Assembly (NCBI GenBank): GCA_023662725.1
Contig: JAMPIL010000001.1
Span: 108,942 to 172,941, forward strand
DNA: 64,000 bases
Reading direction: 5' to 3'
From: Ruminococcus flavefaciens
Lineage (GTDB): Bacteria > Bacillota > Clostridia > Oscillospirales > Ruminococcaceae
Both the position numbers and the translations under genes were made by a program. Below, in pieces: positions 47,433 through 56,208 of the stretch (its first letter is position 1; each line of letters begins with the position of its first letter). The notes beneath the pieces are model-generated. The model made no database searches. It worked only from the letters and a program-made list of their open reading frames with translations, and was not told where the DNA came from.

Positions 47433-47967
47433 CGGTGGCTTAGGAAGAATTATATATAATGAATGGCTTATTCCAATAGTTGATTATTATTGTATACTCA
47501 ACAGACCGATAAAAGTATACGAATTATTAATCCCTTTTCTAATTAGTAGTTCTTGTACAGCAATTTATTATTTTACTAATAATATTTCACAAGCAATTTC
47601 AAAGTTGTCTGAAGTCCTACCAGATGTAATTGCGATTCTTATTGGTTTCACATTCACTTTTATTACACTTATTCTGACAAGTTCAGGTTCGAGTATAGAG
47701 AAAATAAAAGAGAAAGAAACTGATAAAGTGCTTCACAACAAAAAAGTTACACTGTTTCAAGAATTACATATTCAATTCACGCATTCATTGTTTACAGAGA
47801 TCATACTTATGCTATTGATTTTCTTATATTTATATATTTCTCCCTTGGTATCATGTATATTTCTTGATGCAGCATTTTTATTCATAGATGTAATGCTGTT
47901 ATTAAACATTTTATTATCAATATTAAGAGGAATAACTAATTTGTATTTTTCATTTTATAACAATTAG
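47416..47967 (+). CDS. 4-TM membrane protein paired with the preceding gene
   Basis: 183 residues with four predicted helices: around YELLIPFLISSSCTAIYYF, LPDVIAILIGFTFTFITLIL, FTEIILMLLIFLYLYISPL and a final DAAFLFIDVMLLLNILL. A charged loop (EKIKEKETDKVLHNKK) lies between the second and third. No family recognised. GGAGG precedes the ATG at 47416; another ATG six bases earlier is closer to it. The layout of one soluble protein and one 4-TM protein, overlapping and behind a defence operon, resembles RexAB-type abortive infection pairs in outline only. Confidence 0.65.
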   Translation: MAHRDSGGLGRIIYNEWLIPIVDYYCILNRPIKVYELLIPFLISSSCTAIYYFTNNISQAISKLSEVLPDVIAILIGFTFTFITLILTSSGSSIEKIKEKETDKVLHNKKVTLFQELHIQFTHSLFTEIILMLLIFLYLYISPLVSCIFLDAAFLFIDVMLLLNILLSILRGITNLYFSFYNN

Positions 47968-47982
47968 AGAGTAAAGTTGTAA

Positions 47983-49247
47983 CTATCCATACACGCACGG
48001 CAACTCCGAAACGGTGTAGCAGTCAAAAACTGAAATGAGCTTCTGAAAAAATGGCAATACCATACCTTTGTATGGTGTTGCCATTTTCATTGTAATATTG
48101 GGATTTGCTGTCGGTAGGTACTGCGTGGGTTTGGTGTTACTATTTTGAACGGGGATAGTAATAGAAACATCACTATGACCTAATAATTCTGATACAGTTT
48201 TAGGATTAACACCTTTTTTAAATAACATACTTGCAAATGTATGTCTCAAACTATGCACTCCACTCATTTTATCTATTTTTGCATTTTTAAGAATCTGCCT
48301 AAAAGTTGTGTCTATATTTCTAGCCGAAACCAATTTACCGCTTTTAGTAATCAGAACATAAGAATCTTTTTAATTTTTCTTTTTTCAAAGTATTTTAATG
48401 CTTCTATTGCTTTGTCAGAAAGTGGTATTATACGATTGTCGGATTTAGTTTTTGTAGTTTGTTCAATTACAATATATTTAGCTCCTTCTTCATTTTCATT
48501 ACGATTCTTTACCTGCTTTAAATTACCAGAAACTTTTAAAATTTTATTCTCAAAATCTATATTATTCCATTTAAGTCCAAGAAGTTCTCCTATTCTTAAT
48601 CCTGTGTACAAAAGTAAAATTATAGCATATCCATTTTTGTATTTATATTTACCTGTTTTATATGTCTCAAGCGCATATTTCTCAATTAAGGCAATTTCGC
48701 TTTCATTAAAAAATACAATATCAGAAATGTCTTTTTCTTTTTGTTTAGGAAGTGAAATTCTTACAATAGGGTTTTTTGGTATCTCTTCTCTTTCATAAGC
48801 AAATGTAAAACAAGCATTAATCGCATTATATGCTTTTTTTATGGTAGAATAAGAATATCCAGCATCATTTAGATCGTTTATTAATTTTTGTATATCATCC
48901 GCTTTGATACTGCTCATTTGTAAATAGCCAATACGAGGGAAAATCTGATTTTCACAAGTTACTTCAAGTCTGTCATACGAAGATGATTTTAATTCATTCC
49001 TTTTTATTGTTTTAAGCCAATCAGACATATATTCCTGAACAGTAATCTTTTTGACTTGTTCAGGTTCGTGTTTAATCAGTTCAATTTTATATTCTTTTAA
49101 TTTCTTCTTTACTTCTTTCTCGGTTTTGCCATACAATGCTTTTATCTTTCGTTTACCATTCTGATCTCTGCCTAAATCTATTCTCGCTGTCCATATTCCA
49201 TCTTTACGTTGAGAAATACTTCCTTCTCCCTTTTCTCTTCTTGCCAC
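47983..49247 (-). pseudogene. Tyrosine integrase, frameshifted and with its C-terminus replaced
   Basis: Starts with GTG at 49245-49247 behind GAGGTGA. The arm-type N-terminal domain (GEGSISQRKDGIWTARID), SAM-like core-binding domain and first catalytic Arg (LLLYTGLRIGELLGLKW) are present up to KIKKILMF at 48351. Homology resumes in another frame from SYVLITKSGKLVSARNI with HSLRHTFASMLF and SELLGHSDVSIT; one base is missing in a run of A near 48370. After HSDVSIT, where the catalytic Tyr should follow within about ten residues, the sequence is unrelated. So it is inactive. The tRNA-Trp 200 bases behind it is a likely original target. Confidence 0.85.
48047..48087. terminator. Long hairpin, likely bidirectional terminator
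   Basis: AAAATGGCAATACCATA (48047-48064 region) pairs with TATGGTGTTGCCATTTT (48071-48087), 17 bp with one G-U pair, and a six-base loop. It ends the transcript of the 4-TM gene and faces the broken integrase. Confidence 0.65.
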
Positions 49248-49264
49248 GTTATCACCTCGTCTTT

Positions 49265-49299
49265 ATATTATCACTATTTGACGTTATTGTCAATTGACA
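49265..49299 (-). promoter_or_regulatory. Integrase promoter with a palindrome at -35
   Basis: Minus strand TTGACA (49288-49293), 17-base spacer, TAATAT (49265-49270). TGTCAATTGACA (49288-49299) is a perfect 12-bp palindrome covering the -35 box. Confidence 0.6.
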
Positions 49300-49456
49300 A
49301 TATTACCTATTTTATTACCAATAATTCAAAAAACAAAGTGAATGACTGGGACAAAATAAGAAATCAGAATAATATCCATAATGAAATCAACATAAATTTA
49401 AACAAGAAAAAAGCCTGTATTTCGGCGTTTTCCGCTTAATACAGGCTTTTGTGATT

Positions 49457-49532
49457 TGGCAGGGGCAGAAGGACTTGAACCCTCGGCACGCGGTTTTGGA
49501 GACCGCTGCTCTACCAACTGAGCTATACCCCT
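49457..49532 (-). tRNA. tRNA-Trp (anticodon CCA)
   Basis: 76 bases with encoded CCA. Acceptor AGGGGTA/TGCCCCT (one G-U), D arm with AGCTCAGTTGGTAGAGC, anticodon stem GCGGT/ACCGC around CTCCAAA giving CCA, and T-loop TTCAAGT. Confidence 0.95.
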
Positions 49533-49708
49533 ACATGCAAACTTTACTTTATGTAGCAAACCAATTACATCGCTTACAACATAATATATTATATCATGAA
49601 AAAAAGTAAATGTCAACGCTTTTTAAAAATATTTATTTTTTAACTATATTTGGTGCAAGACCTATTATATTTTTTTAAATAAATCACACCCAAAACAAAC
49701 TTATAGTA

Positions 49709-49737
49709 TTGACATTATATAGTTTATATGTTAAAAT
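49709..49737 (+). promoter_or_regulatory. Promoter of the CotH/dockerin gene
   Basis: TTGACA (49709-49714), 17-base spacer, TAAAAT (49732-49737), followed by a 55-base leader with GGAGGG six bases before the TTG start. Confidence 0.65.
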
Positions 49738-49792
49738 AACACTGAGAATTGATTATTATACTCAATATTGTATAGTATATGGAGGGATTATT

Positions 49793-52195
49793 TTGCAAAC
49801 ATTAAAAAAGATATCAACTATTATACTAACTGCAGCGAGTGTTTTAACATTATGCAGCGAACCACTTTCTTCTGTTTCAAAAGCCGTCGTTATTGACGTT
49901 CCTTCCACATCTGAAGAAAATATAATTACCGGAGATGTAAACAACGATGTTTTTTTTAATGCTGATGATGTGAATATGCTGCAAAATTACCTGCTAAATA
50001 ACGGATCTATTATTAATTGGAAAGCAGGAGATCTTCTTGAAGATGATAATTTAGATTCATTTGATTTAGTATGTATGAGAAAGCTGACTTCAAAAAACAG
50101 CATTGATGATTACAAATCTCTTATGATAAACGAAATCTGTTCGACCAATAAAAACTCTTTTAAAGATTCGACTGGAGCTTCTCCTGATTGGATAGAAATT
50201 TATAACTCATCAGACAATGATATCGCTCTTGATGGAATCGGTCTTTCAGACGGAAAAAATAATAAATTCAAATTTGCCTTCCCCACCGGAACAACGATAT
50301 CTGCCGGGGGATATATTCTGGTTTTATGCGATGATGCTATTGTTCAAACGGAAAATGAATTCCATGCGGCTTTCAAAATAAGTGCGCTCGGTGAAACTAT
50401 ATATCTTACTCATCCGGAATTTGGCGAGCTGGATTCTGTCATCGTTCCGGAATTGACTTCTGATATTACATATGGACGATACCTGAACGGCTCTGATACA
50501 TTCAAAAAGCTCTCCCCTACTCCGAATGATACAAACGATACAGCGTCGCTCCAAATAGATATGCCTGTTTTCTCTGTTGACGGAGGTTTTTATGATTCCG
50601 AGTTTCAGCTTATTCTCAGTGATGCAAACAAAAATGAGATTTATTACACAACCGATGGAAGCGATCCACGAAGTTCTCAGACAGCGGAGCTTTACAACGG
50701 TGAAATCAACATATATAACAACACCTACGATCCCAATAAATACAGCGCTCTTAAGGATATAACGCTTTATGATTATACCGGTCCGACCACGAATGTCGAT
50801 AAGGGAATAGTAGTGAAAGCCGTATGCAAAGCTCCTTCAGGAGAATTCAGCAATGTCACTTCAAACAGCTATTTTGTCGGCAAAAACAGTTCATATTACA
50901 GTGATATGAAGGTTATTTCAATGTCTACAGACGATAGCTATCTCTTCGACCCAGATAACGGAGCGTATATGGTTGGAAGCGGATACTATGAATGGGCAAA
51001 AAATCCCGATCATCCTAAATATGATCACGGCGATGTGCAGAACCCCACTAACTATAACAAAGACGGCAGAGAAAGCGAATTTCCGGTAAACATTCAAGTT
51101 TTTGAAAACGGTTCGCTTGCATACACAGCTGATGTGGGAGCTCGTATTGCAGGCAACTGGACAAGGGCAAATCCTCAGAAATCTATTCGTCTTTATGCAC
51201 GAAGCGAATACGGCGACTCCAAAATGAAATACGCTTTCATTGACGGTCTAACAGATACAAACGGAAATCCAATTGAAAAATATGATAAAATAACACTCAG
51301 AAACGGCGGCAACGACAGTGATTATCTCCATTTCCGTGATGCTTTGATACACGATATTGCGTCCGACAGAGCCTGCGATGTACAAGGTTCAGAGCCTTGT
51401 ATTCTCTTCATAAACGGTGAATTCTGGGGATTCTATTTCTTGCGTGAGAAACTTGATGATTACTATATTCAGTCGCACTACGGCATAGAAAAAGAAAATG
51501 TTACCATGATAAAAAACGGCGAAACAATAGCCGGTTCGGCAGATGTTGCCAATGAATATTATTCTCTTGTAAAGTGGGCTTCAACAGCGGATATGACCGT
51601 TCCCGAAAATTATCAGCGTATATGCGATGCTTTCGATATTCAAAGCTTTATGGATTATATTGCCATAGAAACATATCTGAACAATGATGACTGGGCCAAA
51701 AATAACGGCTCATCCGGATATCTTAATAACTGGCAGATATGGCGTTCCAATTCGCCTGATCAGAATATTCCATATGCTGACGGAAAATGGCGTTTTATGT
51801 TATACGACCTCGATATGACGGCTGGACTTTATCAAAACGAGACCACTTCAGCTTCTTACGATTACCTTAACGGAATGTACCGTGGCGGTTCAAGCTTTGT
51901 TACAATGTTCTATAACCTTTTGAATAACGAAGATTTCCGCCAAAAATTTTACGATAACTATATCGATATCATGGGAACAGTTTTTGAAAACGAACGTGTT
52001 GATTCAAAAATAACAGAATATGTTTCAGCCTATAAACAGGCAATTCTTGATACAAGAGAACGCTTCAGACGTGATTGGATAATCAATTTTCTGAATTACG
52101 ACAACGAAGTTAATATACTAAGAGATTTCTTCCATAAACGTCCTGATTATGCAAAAAAATATCTTGATAAACTTATAGAAAATACAGCCAAATAA
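49793..52195 (+). CDS. Secreted CotH-family protein with dockerin-like, LTD and chitobiase-C-like domains
   Basis: About 800 residues, read from TTG at 49793, which gives a proper signal peptide (QTLKKISTIILTAASVLTL). Next come a dockerin-like repeat pair (GDVNNDVFFNADDVNMLQNYLL and a second duplicated part ending DSFDLVCMRKL, roughly 45-105), a lamin-tail domain (MINEICSTN...WIEIYNSS...GYILVLCDD, roughly 110-200), a chitobiase/hexosaminidase C-terminal-like domain (FQLIL...EIYYTTDGSDPRSS) and a CotH kinase domain from about 350 (VGARIAGNWTRANPQKSIRLYARS, then FYFLREKLDDYY and KWRFMLYDLDMT). CotH kinases phosphorylate spore coat proteins in Bacillus; dockerin-bearing versions occur in cellulosomal ruminococci. 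The dockerin at the N-terminus is unusual. Confidence 0.85.
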   Translation: MQTLKKISTIILTAASVLTLCSEPLSSVSKAVVIDVPSTSEENIITGDVNNDVFFNADDVNMLQNYLLNNGSIINWKAGDLLEDDNLDSFDLVCMRKLTSKNSIDDYKSLMINEICSTNKNSFKDSTGASPDWIEIYNSSDNDIALDGIGLSDGKNNKFKFAFPTGTTISAGGYILVLCDDAIVQTENEFHAAFKISALGETIYLTHPEFGELDSVIVPELTSDITYGRYLNGSDTFKKLSPTPNDTNDTASLQIDMPVFSVDGGFYDSEFQLILSDANKNEIYYTTDGSDPRSSQTAELYNGEINIYNNTYDPNKYSALKDITLYDYTGPTTNVDKGIVVKAVCKAPSGEFSNVTSNSYFVGKNSSYYSDMKVISMSTDDSYLFDPDNGAYMVGSGYYEWAKNPDHPKYDHGDVQNPTNYNKDGRESEFPVNIQVFENGSLAYTADVGARIAGNWTRANPQKSIRLYARSEYGDSKMKYAFIDGLTDTNGNPIEKYDKITLRNGGNDSDYLHFRDALIHDIASDRACDVQGSEPCILFINGEFWGFYFLREKLDDYYIQSHYGIEKENVTMIKNGETIAGSADVANEYYSLVKWASTADMTVPENYQRICDAFDIQSFMDYIAIETYLNNDDWAKNNGSSGYLNNWQIWRSNSPDQNIPYADGKWRFMLYDLDMTAGLYQNETTSASYDYLNGMYRGGSSFVTMFYNLLNNEDFRQKFYDNYIDIMGTVFENERVDSKITEYVSAYKQAILDTRERFRRDWIINFLNYDNEVNILRDFFHKRPDYAKKYLDKLIENTAK

Positions 52196-52240
52196 AAAAA
52201 TGCACATATCTTTCATAAAAAGAGGATATGTGCATTTTTT
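52195..52240 (+). terminator. Intrinsic terminator
   Basis: 16-bp perfect stem AAAAAATGCACATATC (52195-52210) / GATATGTGCATTTTTT (52225-52240), then T-rich. Confidence 0.9.
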
Positions 52241-52276
52241 CTATTTTATATCAAGATAATTCTTATATCTAAGGAA

Positions 52277-52412
52277 TTACTCAGAAACTATTTCACTGCC
52301 AAGCTTCTGTGATATTTTAGCAGTCCAGTATTTATATGCCAAGTCTGTCTGACATTCCTGAGTTATTGAATCTCCGATTGCTGAAATAGTATATTTAACC
52401 TGACCGATCTGC
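52277..52412 (-). pseudogene. Fragment of an SGNH/GDSL hydrolase
   Basis: About 44 codons in one minus-strand frame, ending at the TAA at 52277-52279: ...VKYTISAIGDSITQECQTDLAYKYWTAKISQKLGSEIVSE. GDSIT is the block I nucleophile motif. Neither the rest of the enzyme nor a start codon is present; the frame ends right after the first helix. The remainder of the 295-base gap between the CotH terminator and the ECF gene holds nothing else I can read. Confidence 0.5.
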
Positions 52413-52490
52413 TTCTATAAGCTGCGGTATCAAAACATCATCGCAATAAACCACTCCTCATAGGATGTCGATATAAGAACCTTTTCAGAA

Positions 52491-53057
52491 TTACTGTTCA
52501 TGCTTTTTCCCATTTTCTATACGATACATAAGAAGAGGCAGCAGACTCCACTGAAGAAGCAGTCCCGGAATCCCTGTAACGATGCTTTTCCATATTACAG
52601 CGATTTTTATACTGTCATTTTTTAATAAGTATACAGCTATCAGAATCGCAGCCGCACGAATAGCTCTTCCTCCGATTTGTGCAGTAAGAACTTTCGCAAT
52701 ATTCGGCATTTTTGAATTTCTGCAAAGACCTGCAACCGCACCGTATGTACAAAGTTCAAGCATCATAAAAGGCAGCATTAAAGATCCCGGCATGGCTGTC
52801 ATCAAATGGCTTGCAAGAGGACCTAAAAGACCTGCAATTGCTCCTGCATACGGACCTGCAAGAAGTCCGACAAGGATAATCGGCAGGTGCATCGGCAGAA
52901 AAGTTTCGCCAAGAGCCGTACCCAGTCCCGAAACTGCTCCCATAGCGTGAAAAAGCTGTGGAACTGCAACAGCTCCAATAATTGCAGCAATAGCTGCCAT
53001 TGTCTGAGTTCTAGCCGACAAACGTGGTTTTTCCATTGTTTTTACAAGTGTTGACAT
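52491..53057 (-). CDS. ECF transporter S-component
   Basis: 188 residues, about six hydrophobic helices. LPMHLPIILVGLLAGPYAGAIAGLLGPL and MLELCTYGAVAGL are the substrate-specific component pattern; the family takes up vitamins and works with a shared EcfAAT module, which is not in the window. The substrate cannot be told. It is followed by nothing on its strand and preceded by the aldo/keto reductase by 28 bases, probably one transcript. AAAGGAG precedes the ATG. Confidence 0.8.
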   Translation of the reverse strand: MSTLVKTMEKPRLSARTQTMAAIAAIIGAVAVPQLFHAMGAVSGLGTALGETFLPMHLPIILVGLLAGPYAGAIAGLLGPLASHLMTAMPGSLMLPFMMLELCTYGAVAGLCRNSKMPNIAKVLTAQIGGRAIRAAAILIAVYLLKNDSIKIAVIWKSIVTGIPGLLLQWSLLPLLMYRIENGKKHEQ

Positions 53058-53085
53058 AATAAAAAACTCCTTTCAGATATAAATC

Positions 53086-54216
53086 TTACATATTAATCGC
53101 TTCTGAAAACTCTTTCATAGCCTTTGAAATTTTTATCTGCTGCGGGCACACCTGCTCACAGTTTTGACAACCGATACAGTTTGCAGGACGCTTATTCTGC
53201 GGCATACTTCCAACAGCCATAGGCGCAAGAAATCCGCCGCCGGTAATTTTATGTTCATTGTAAAGAGCGATCAGCTCCGGAATAGGAAGTTCCTGCGGAC
53301 AGTGACTTGTGCAGTAGTGACAGGCTGTACACGGCAATCCGCCTTTTTGCGTTTCGTGGTCGGCAAGAGCAATTATTCTGTTGAATTCCTCGGGAGAAAG
53401 AGGTTTATCGGTTTCCCAGACAGCGATATTTTCTTTCAGCTGTTTCATATCCGACATTCCTGAAAGAACCATAGTTGCGCCGATAGACTGTAAAAATCTG
53501 AATGCCCACGCCGGAATCGACTCATCAGGACGCATTGCAAGCATTTCTTTTTTCATATTTTCCGGAGCGTCTGCAAGTTTTCCGCCTCTTAAAGGTTCCA
53601 TGACCCACACAGGAATATTATATTGCTGAATCAATTCAGTTTTTTCTTTTGCGTTCTGAAAATGCCAGTCCATATAGTTGATTTGAAGCTGACAGAATTC
53701 CATATGTTCGCCATAAGCGTCAAGGAAACGCTGTATTACGTCTAAACCGCCATGTGCCGAGAAACCTAAATGGCGTATTCTGCCATTCTTTTTCTGCTCC
53801 AGAAGATAATCAAGAATGCCGAATTCCAGATTAAGATAGTCATCGATGTTTCCCTCATAAACATTATGAAAAAGGTAGAAATCAAAGTAGGAAGTCTGAC
53901 ATTTTTGAAGTTGTTTCTCAAAAATCTCCTTGACTTTCGGCATATTCGAGTTATCATATCCGGGAAATTTGGATGCTAAATAATAGCTTTCCCTCGGATA
54001 TTCCGACAAAAACTTTCCGGCAGTTATCTCAGAGTTTCCGCTGTGATATCCCCATGCAGTATCATAATAATTTATGCCGTTTTTCATGGCATAGTCAATC
54101 ATTTCGGCAGCTTTGACCTCATCAACAACCGAATCGTTTCCATCCACAACCGGAAGTCTCATCATTCCAAGTCCGAGTCCTGAAAGCTTAATGCCTTGAA
54201 AATCTCTGTAGATCAT
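53086..54216 (-). CDS. Aldo/keto reductase with C-terminal 4Fe-4S domain
   Basis: 376 residues. The TIM barrel shows GLGMMRLP, YYDTAWGYHSGNSE with the catalytic Tyr, DFYLFHNVY, HLGFSAHGG and WVMEPLRGGKL. The end holds two clusters, CTACHYCTSHCP and CIGCQNCEQVCP, typical of a clostridial branch that probably trades electrons with ferredoxin. Substrate unknown. AGGAGG precedes the ATG. Confidence 0.9.
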   Translation of the reverse strand: MIYRDFQGIKLSGLGLGMMRLPVVDGNDSVVDEVKAAEMIDYAMKNGINYYDTAWGYHSGNSEITAGKFLSEYPRESYYLASKFPGYDNSNMPKVKEIFEKQLQKCQTSYFDFYLFHNVYEGNIDDYLNLEFGILDYLLEQKKNGRIRHLGFSAHGGLDVIQRFLDAYGEHMEFCQLQINYMDWHFQNAKEKTELIQQYNIPVWVMEPLRGGKLADAPENMKKEMLAMRPDESIPAWAFRFLQSIGATMVLSGMSDMKQLKENIAVWETDKPLSPEEFNRIIALADHETQKGGLPCTACHYCTSHCPQELPIPELIALYNEHKITGGGFLAPMAVGSMPQNKRPANCIGCQNCEQVCPQQIKISKAMKEFSEAINM

Positions 54217-54291
54217 TTTTTATATCCTCCTATTCGTTACTCTCCATGAAGAAGTTTTCTGTATTCGCAAAACCGTCTCCAAGATTCTTTT

Positions 54292-54517
54292 AGAATCTGT
54301 ATTCATAGGGAAGATGTGCGGATTTTCGAGCATAATTTTGTCGAGTGTAAGGGTGCGGGTGTCTGGTGGACATCTCTGCGAAGCAGAAGCACCGACCGAG
54401 ACGACAGTCGAGACTCGAAGATCCGCAGGCATACTGACGTATGGCAAGGATTTTCAACGCAGCAATCGTCAAAATTTGCCGAAAATACGTGCAGCTTATC
54501 CTATGAATACAGGTTCT
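54292..54517. repeat. 226-bp MITE-like element with long terminal inverted repeats
   Basis: The left end AGAATCTGTATTCATAGG and the complement of the right end AGAACCTGTATTCATAGG match at 17 of 18 positions, and similarity goes on for about 50 bases (ATTTTCGAGCATAATTTTG against ATTTTCGGCA-AATTTTG). TA dinucleotides sit at or beside both ends, as with IS630/mariner-derived MITEs. The centre is GC-richer and has its own inverted repeats. No protein is encoded. The rest of the 54217-54693 gap is plain AT-rich sequence. Confidence 0.7.
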
Positions 54518-54658
54518 TATAATATTATACATCCTTGAGTTAACTCTAAGTCAAGGCTTTTTTGCAAATTCTGTATTTTCAATAAATATAGCTGTATTAT
54601 TTTGTATAGGTTGACGAGTATATTTCTTGATATAACACATGTCAAGACAGAAATACAA

Positions 54659-54688
54659 AAAAGCGCTCCCCTTTAGAGAAGAACGCTT
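54659..54688 (-). terminator. Intrinsic terminator
   Basis: Imperfect stem AAGCGCTC / GAACGCTT (one G-U) with a T-run on the minus strand, after the membrane protein gene. Confidence 0.65.
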
Positions 54689-54693
54689 AACTA

Positions 54694-56208
54694 TCATTTC
54701 GCTATATACTTGAAGAAAAATGAATCTTCAAATTCGCCGAAGAAATTATTTCTCATTCCGTCTTCAAGAAGGTCAATATGAGTTGCTTCGGCTGTGGCTT
54801 CCGGATTTGAAAGATTGTTCGGGGTAAATTGTATTGTACGCAATATTTCATGCTGCGCGGTTATTCCTCCAACAGCTATAACTGCGGCAAGCGCTGCTGC
54901 TGCAATACGTTTATTTTCTTTAACCAACGATATTTCAGCGTCGATCACCAGTGTAAAAAGCACGACAAGGGATGGGATAGAAGCACGCATACAGAAGTCG
55001 ATTCCTGCACCAGCCTTTATAAGCGGAACTATGAGCAGCGTTATGAGAGAGACATAATAAAGACCGTTTTTCTCATGTTTTTTGAATATGAGAATGTAAT
55101 AAATAAGGCACTCGAAAAAGAGAAATACAATGTATGACATAAATACAAGTTTTGGCTTAGTGAATTCAAGTCCGGTAGAGCCACTGCTGTTTGCTTTCAG
55201 GAACAAAGCTGAAGTTATTCCGATAAGACCTCCTGCAATAACGTTCTGAAAGGTAAGAATATCACGCAGAATCACCGGAATATTCGATTTAAACGATTTC
55301 TTTTTATCGTAAAGCTCTATAAAACGCTTTATCGCCAAATATCCCATAATAGGCAGCATACCTATGGCAGGAAGAGTACAGAACAACAGGCTGAACGAAA
55401 ATACAAATACCAAAGACTTATTGTCCTTCATGTGAAGCAGAAGCAAAGTTATTAACCATGCGGGAACAGCCTGATTGAACACCCAGAAAAGCTGTGTTGT
55501 TATAGATGAATACTGAAATCCGAATGCCCAATGCTCAAGATGTCCGGAATTGAACCATGTATAATCAGGAGAATTAGAATATACAAAAGAGCCAACCGCA
55601 TCAAGTCCGCTGAAAAATATAAATGCAAGTATTATCAGCGGAGACAATTTTTTGTGATAAGCTGAAATCAGATAAAATACCAGCAGCACTCCGATCAAAC
55701 ACCAGTAATACAGAAAAACATGAGCCGCATGAAGTCCCCATAGCTTTCCTATACAAGCAGCAGGAAGCCAAAGAGCGAAATAATATACCATTGCCACAGG
55801 ATTTTCAAAATAGGGTGAAGAATCCTCGATTATAACAGGCCATGGCTTATCAACCAGATACTCCAGAATTGCATTTCGCCACATATGGTCATAGTTCTGA
55901 AATGCAAATTTGCCGATGCCCGACATATACATCCACAAAAAAGCAAGAACTATCACTGCAAAAATCACAGCAGCATTTTTCCGGAATAAAAATGATATAT
56001 CTGTTTTCGGAGCGTTTTTCATCGCAAAATAAAGTCCGATAGATACTACGGATGCGGATATTAATGCAAGAGGCAGCTTAAACCATCCGAATATAAATAT
56101 ATACATCGGAATGGCAAGATACAGGTATGCTGCATTTATAAATATAGCAGAGTTTTTTTCTTCATTCTTTCCGAACAAACCGAGTATTTTCTTAAATTGA
56201 ATTTTCAT
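54694..56208 (-). CDS. Polytopic membrane protein, GT-C-like
   Basis: About 504 residues with ten or more hydrophobic helices. An outer loop after the third or fourth helix carries FAFQNYDHMWRNAILEYLVDKPWPVI, with Asp/His arranged as in the first loop of GT-C glycosyltransferases; no better signature is visible. Start at the ATG of 56206-56208 with AAAGGAG upstream; its ATG overlaps the HAD stop. As it follows the HAD and UbiA-like genes, I suggest it uses a polyprenyl-phosphate sugar to decorate a wall glycan. The activity is inferred from context. Confidence 0.65.
   Translation of the reverse strand: MKIQFKKILGLFGKNEEKNSAIFINAAYLYLAIPMYIFIFGWFKLPLALISASVVSIGLYFAMKNAPKTDISFLFRKNAAVIFAVIVLAFLWMYMSGIGKFAFQNYDHMWRNAILEYLVDKPWPVIIEDSSPYFENPVAMVYYFALWLPAACIGKLWGLHAAHVFLYYWCLIGVLLVFYLISAYHKKLSPLIILAFIFFSGLDAVGSFVYSNSPDYTWFNSGHLEHWAFGFQYSSITTQLFWVFNQAVPAWLITLLLLHMKDNKSLVFVFSFSLLFCTLPAIGMLPIMGYLAIKRFIELYDKKKSFKSNIPVILRDILTFQNVIAGGLIGITSALFLKANSSGSTGLEFTKPKLVFMSYIVFLFFECLIYYILIFKKHEKNGLYYVSLITLLIVPLIKAGAGIDFCMRASIPSLVVLFTLVIDAEISLVKENKRIAAAALAAVIAVGGITAQHEILRTIQFTPNNLSNPEATAEATHIDLLEDGMRNNFFGEFEDSFFFKYIAK

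Larger units (their letters stand above)
25524..49456. mobile_element. Accessory island between tRNA-Leu and tRNA-Trp carrying the Dnd/Dpt system
   Basis: Between two tRNA genes lie a large serine recombinase at one end, a tyrosine integrase (now broken) at the other, a TnpW-like protein, MobC, oriT-like hairpins, regulators, broken genes and the phosphorothioation operon. Base composition of the dpt/dnd genes is visibly AT-richer than the flanking metabolic genes. I could not define exact ends or direct repeats, and it may be two or more elements stacked together. Confidence 0.6.

Noticed and set aside
47983-48333. A second, independent integrase gene
   Set aside because: It is the C-terminal part of the integrase starting at 49247, separated by a one-base frameshift.
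54220-54538. Several 70-80 codon frames on both strands
   Set aside because: They lie inside the MITE-like inverted repeat, exist in many frames at once and lack ribosome sites and protein-like composition.
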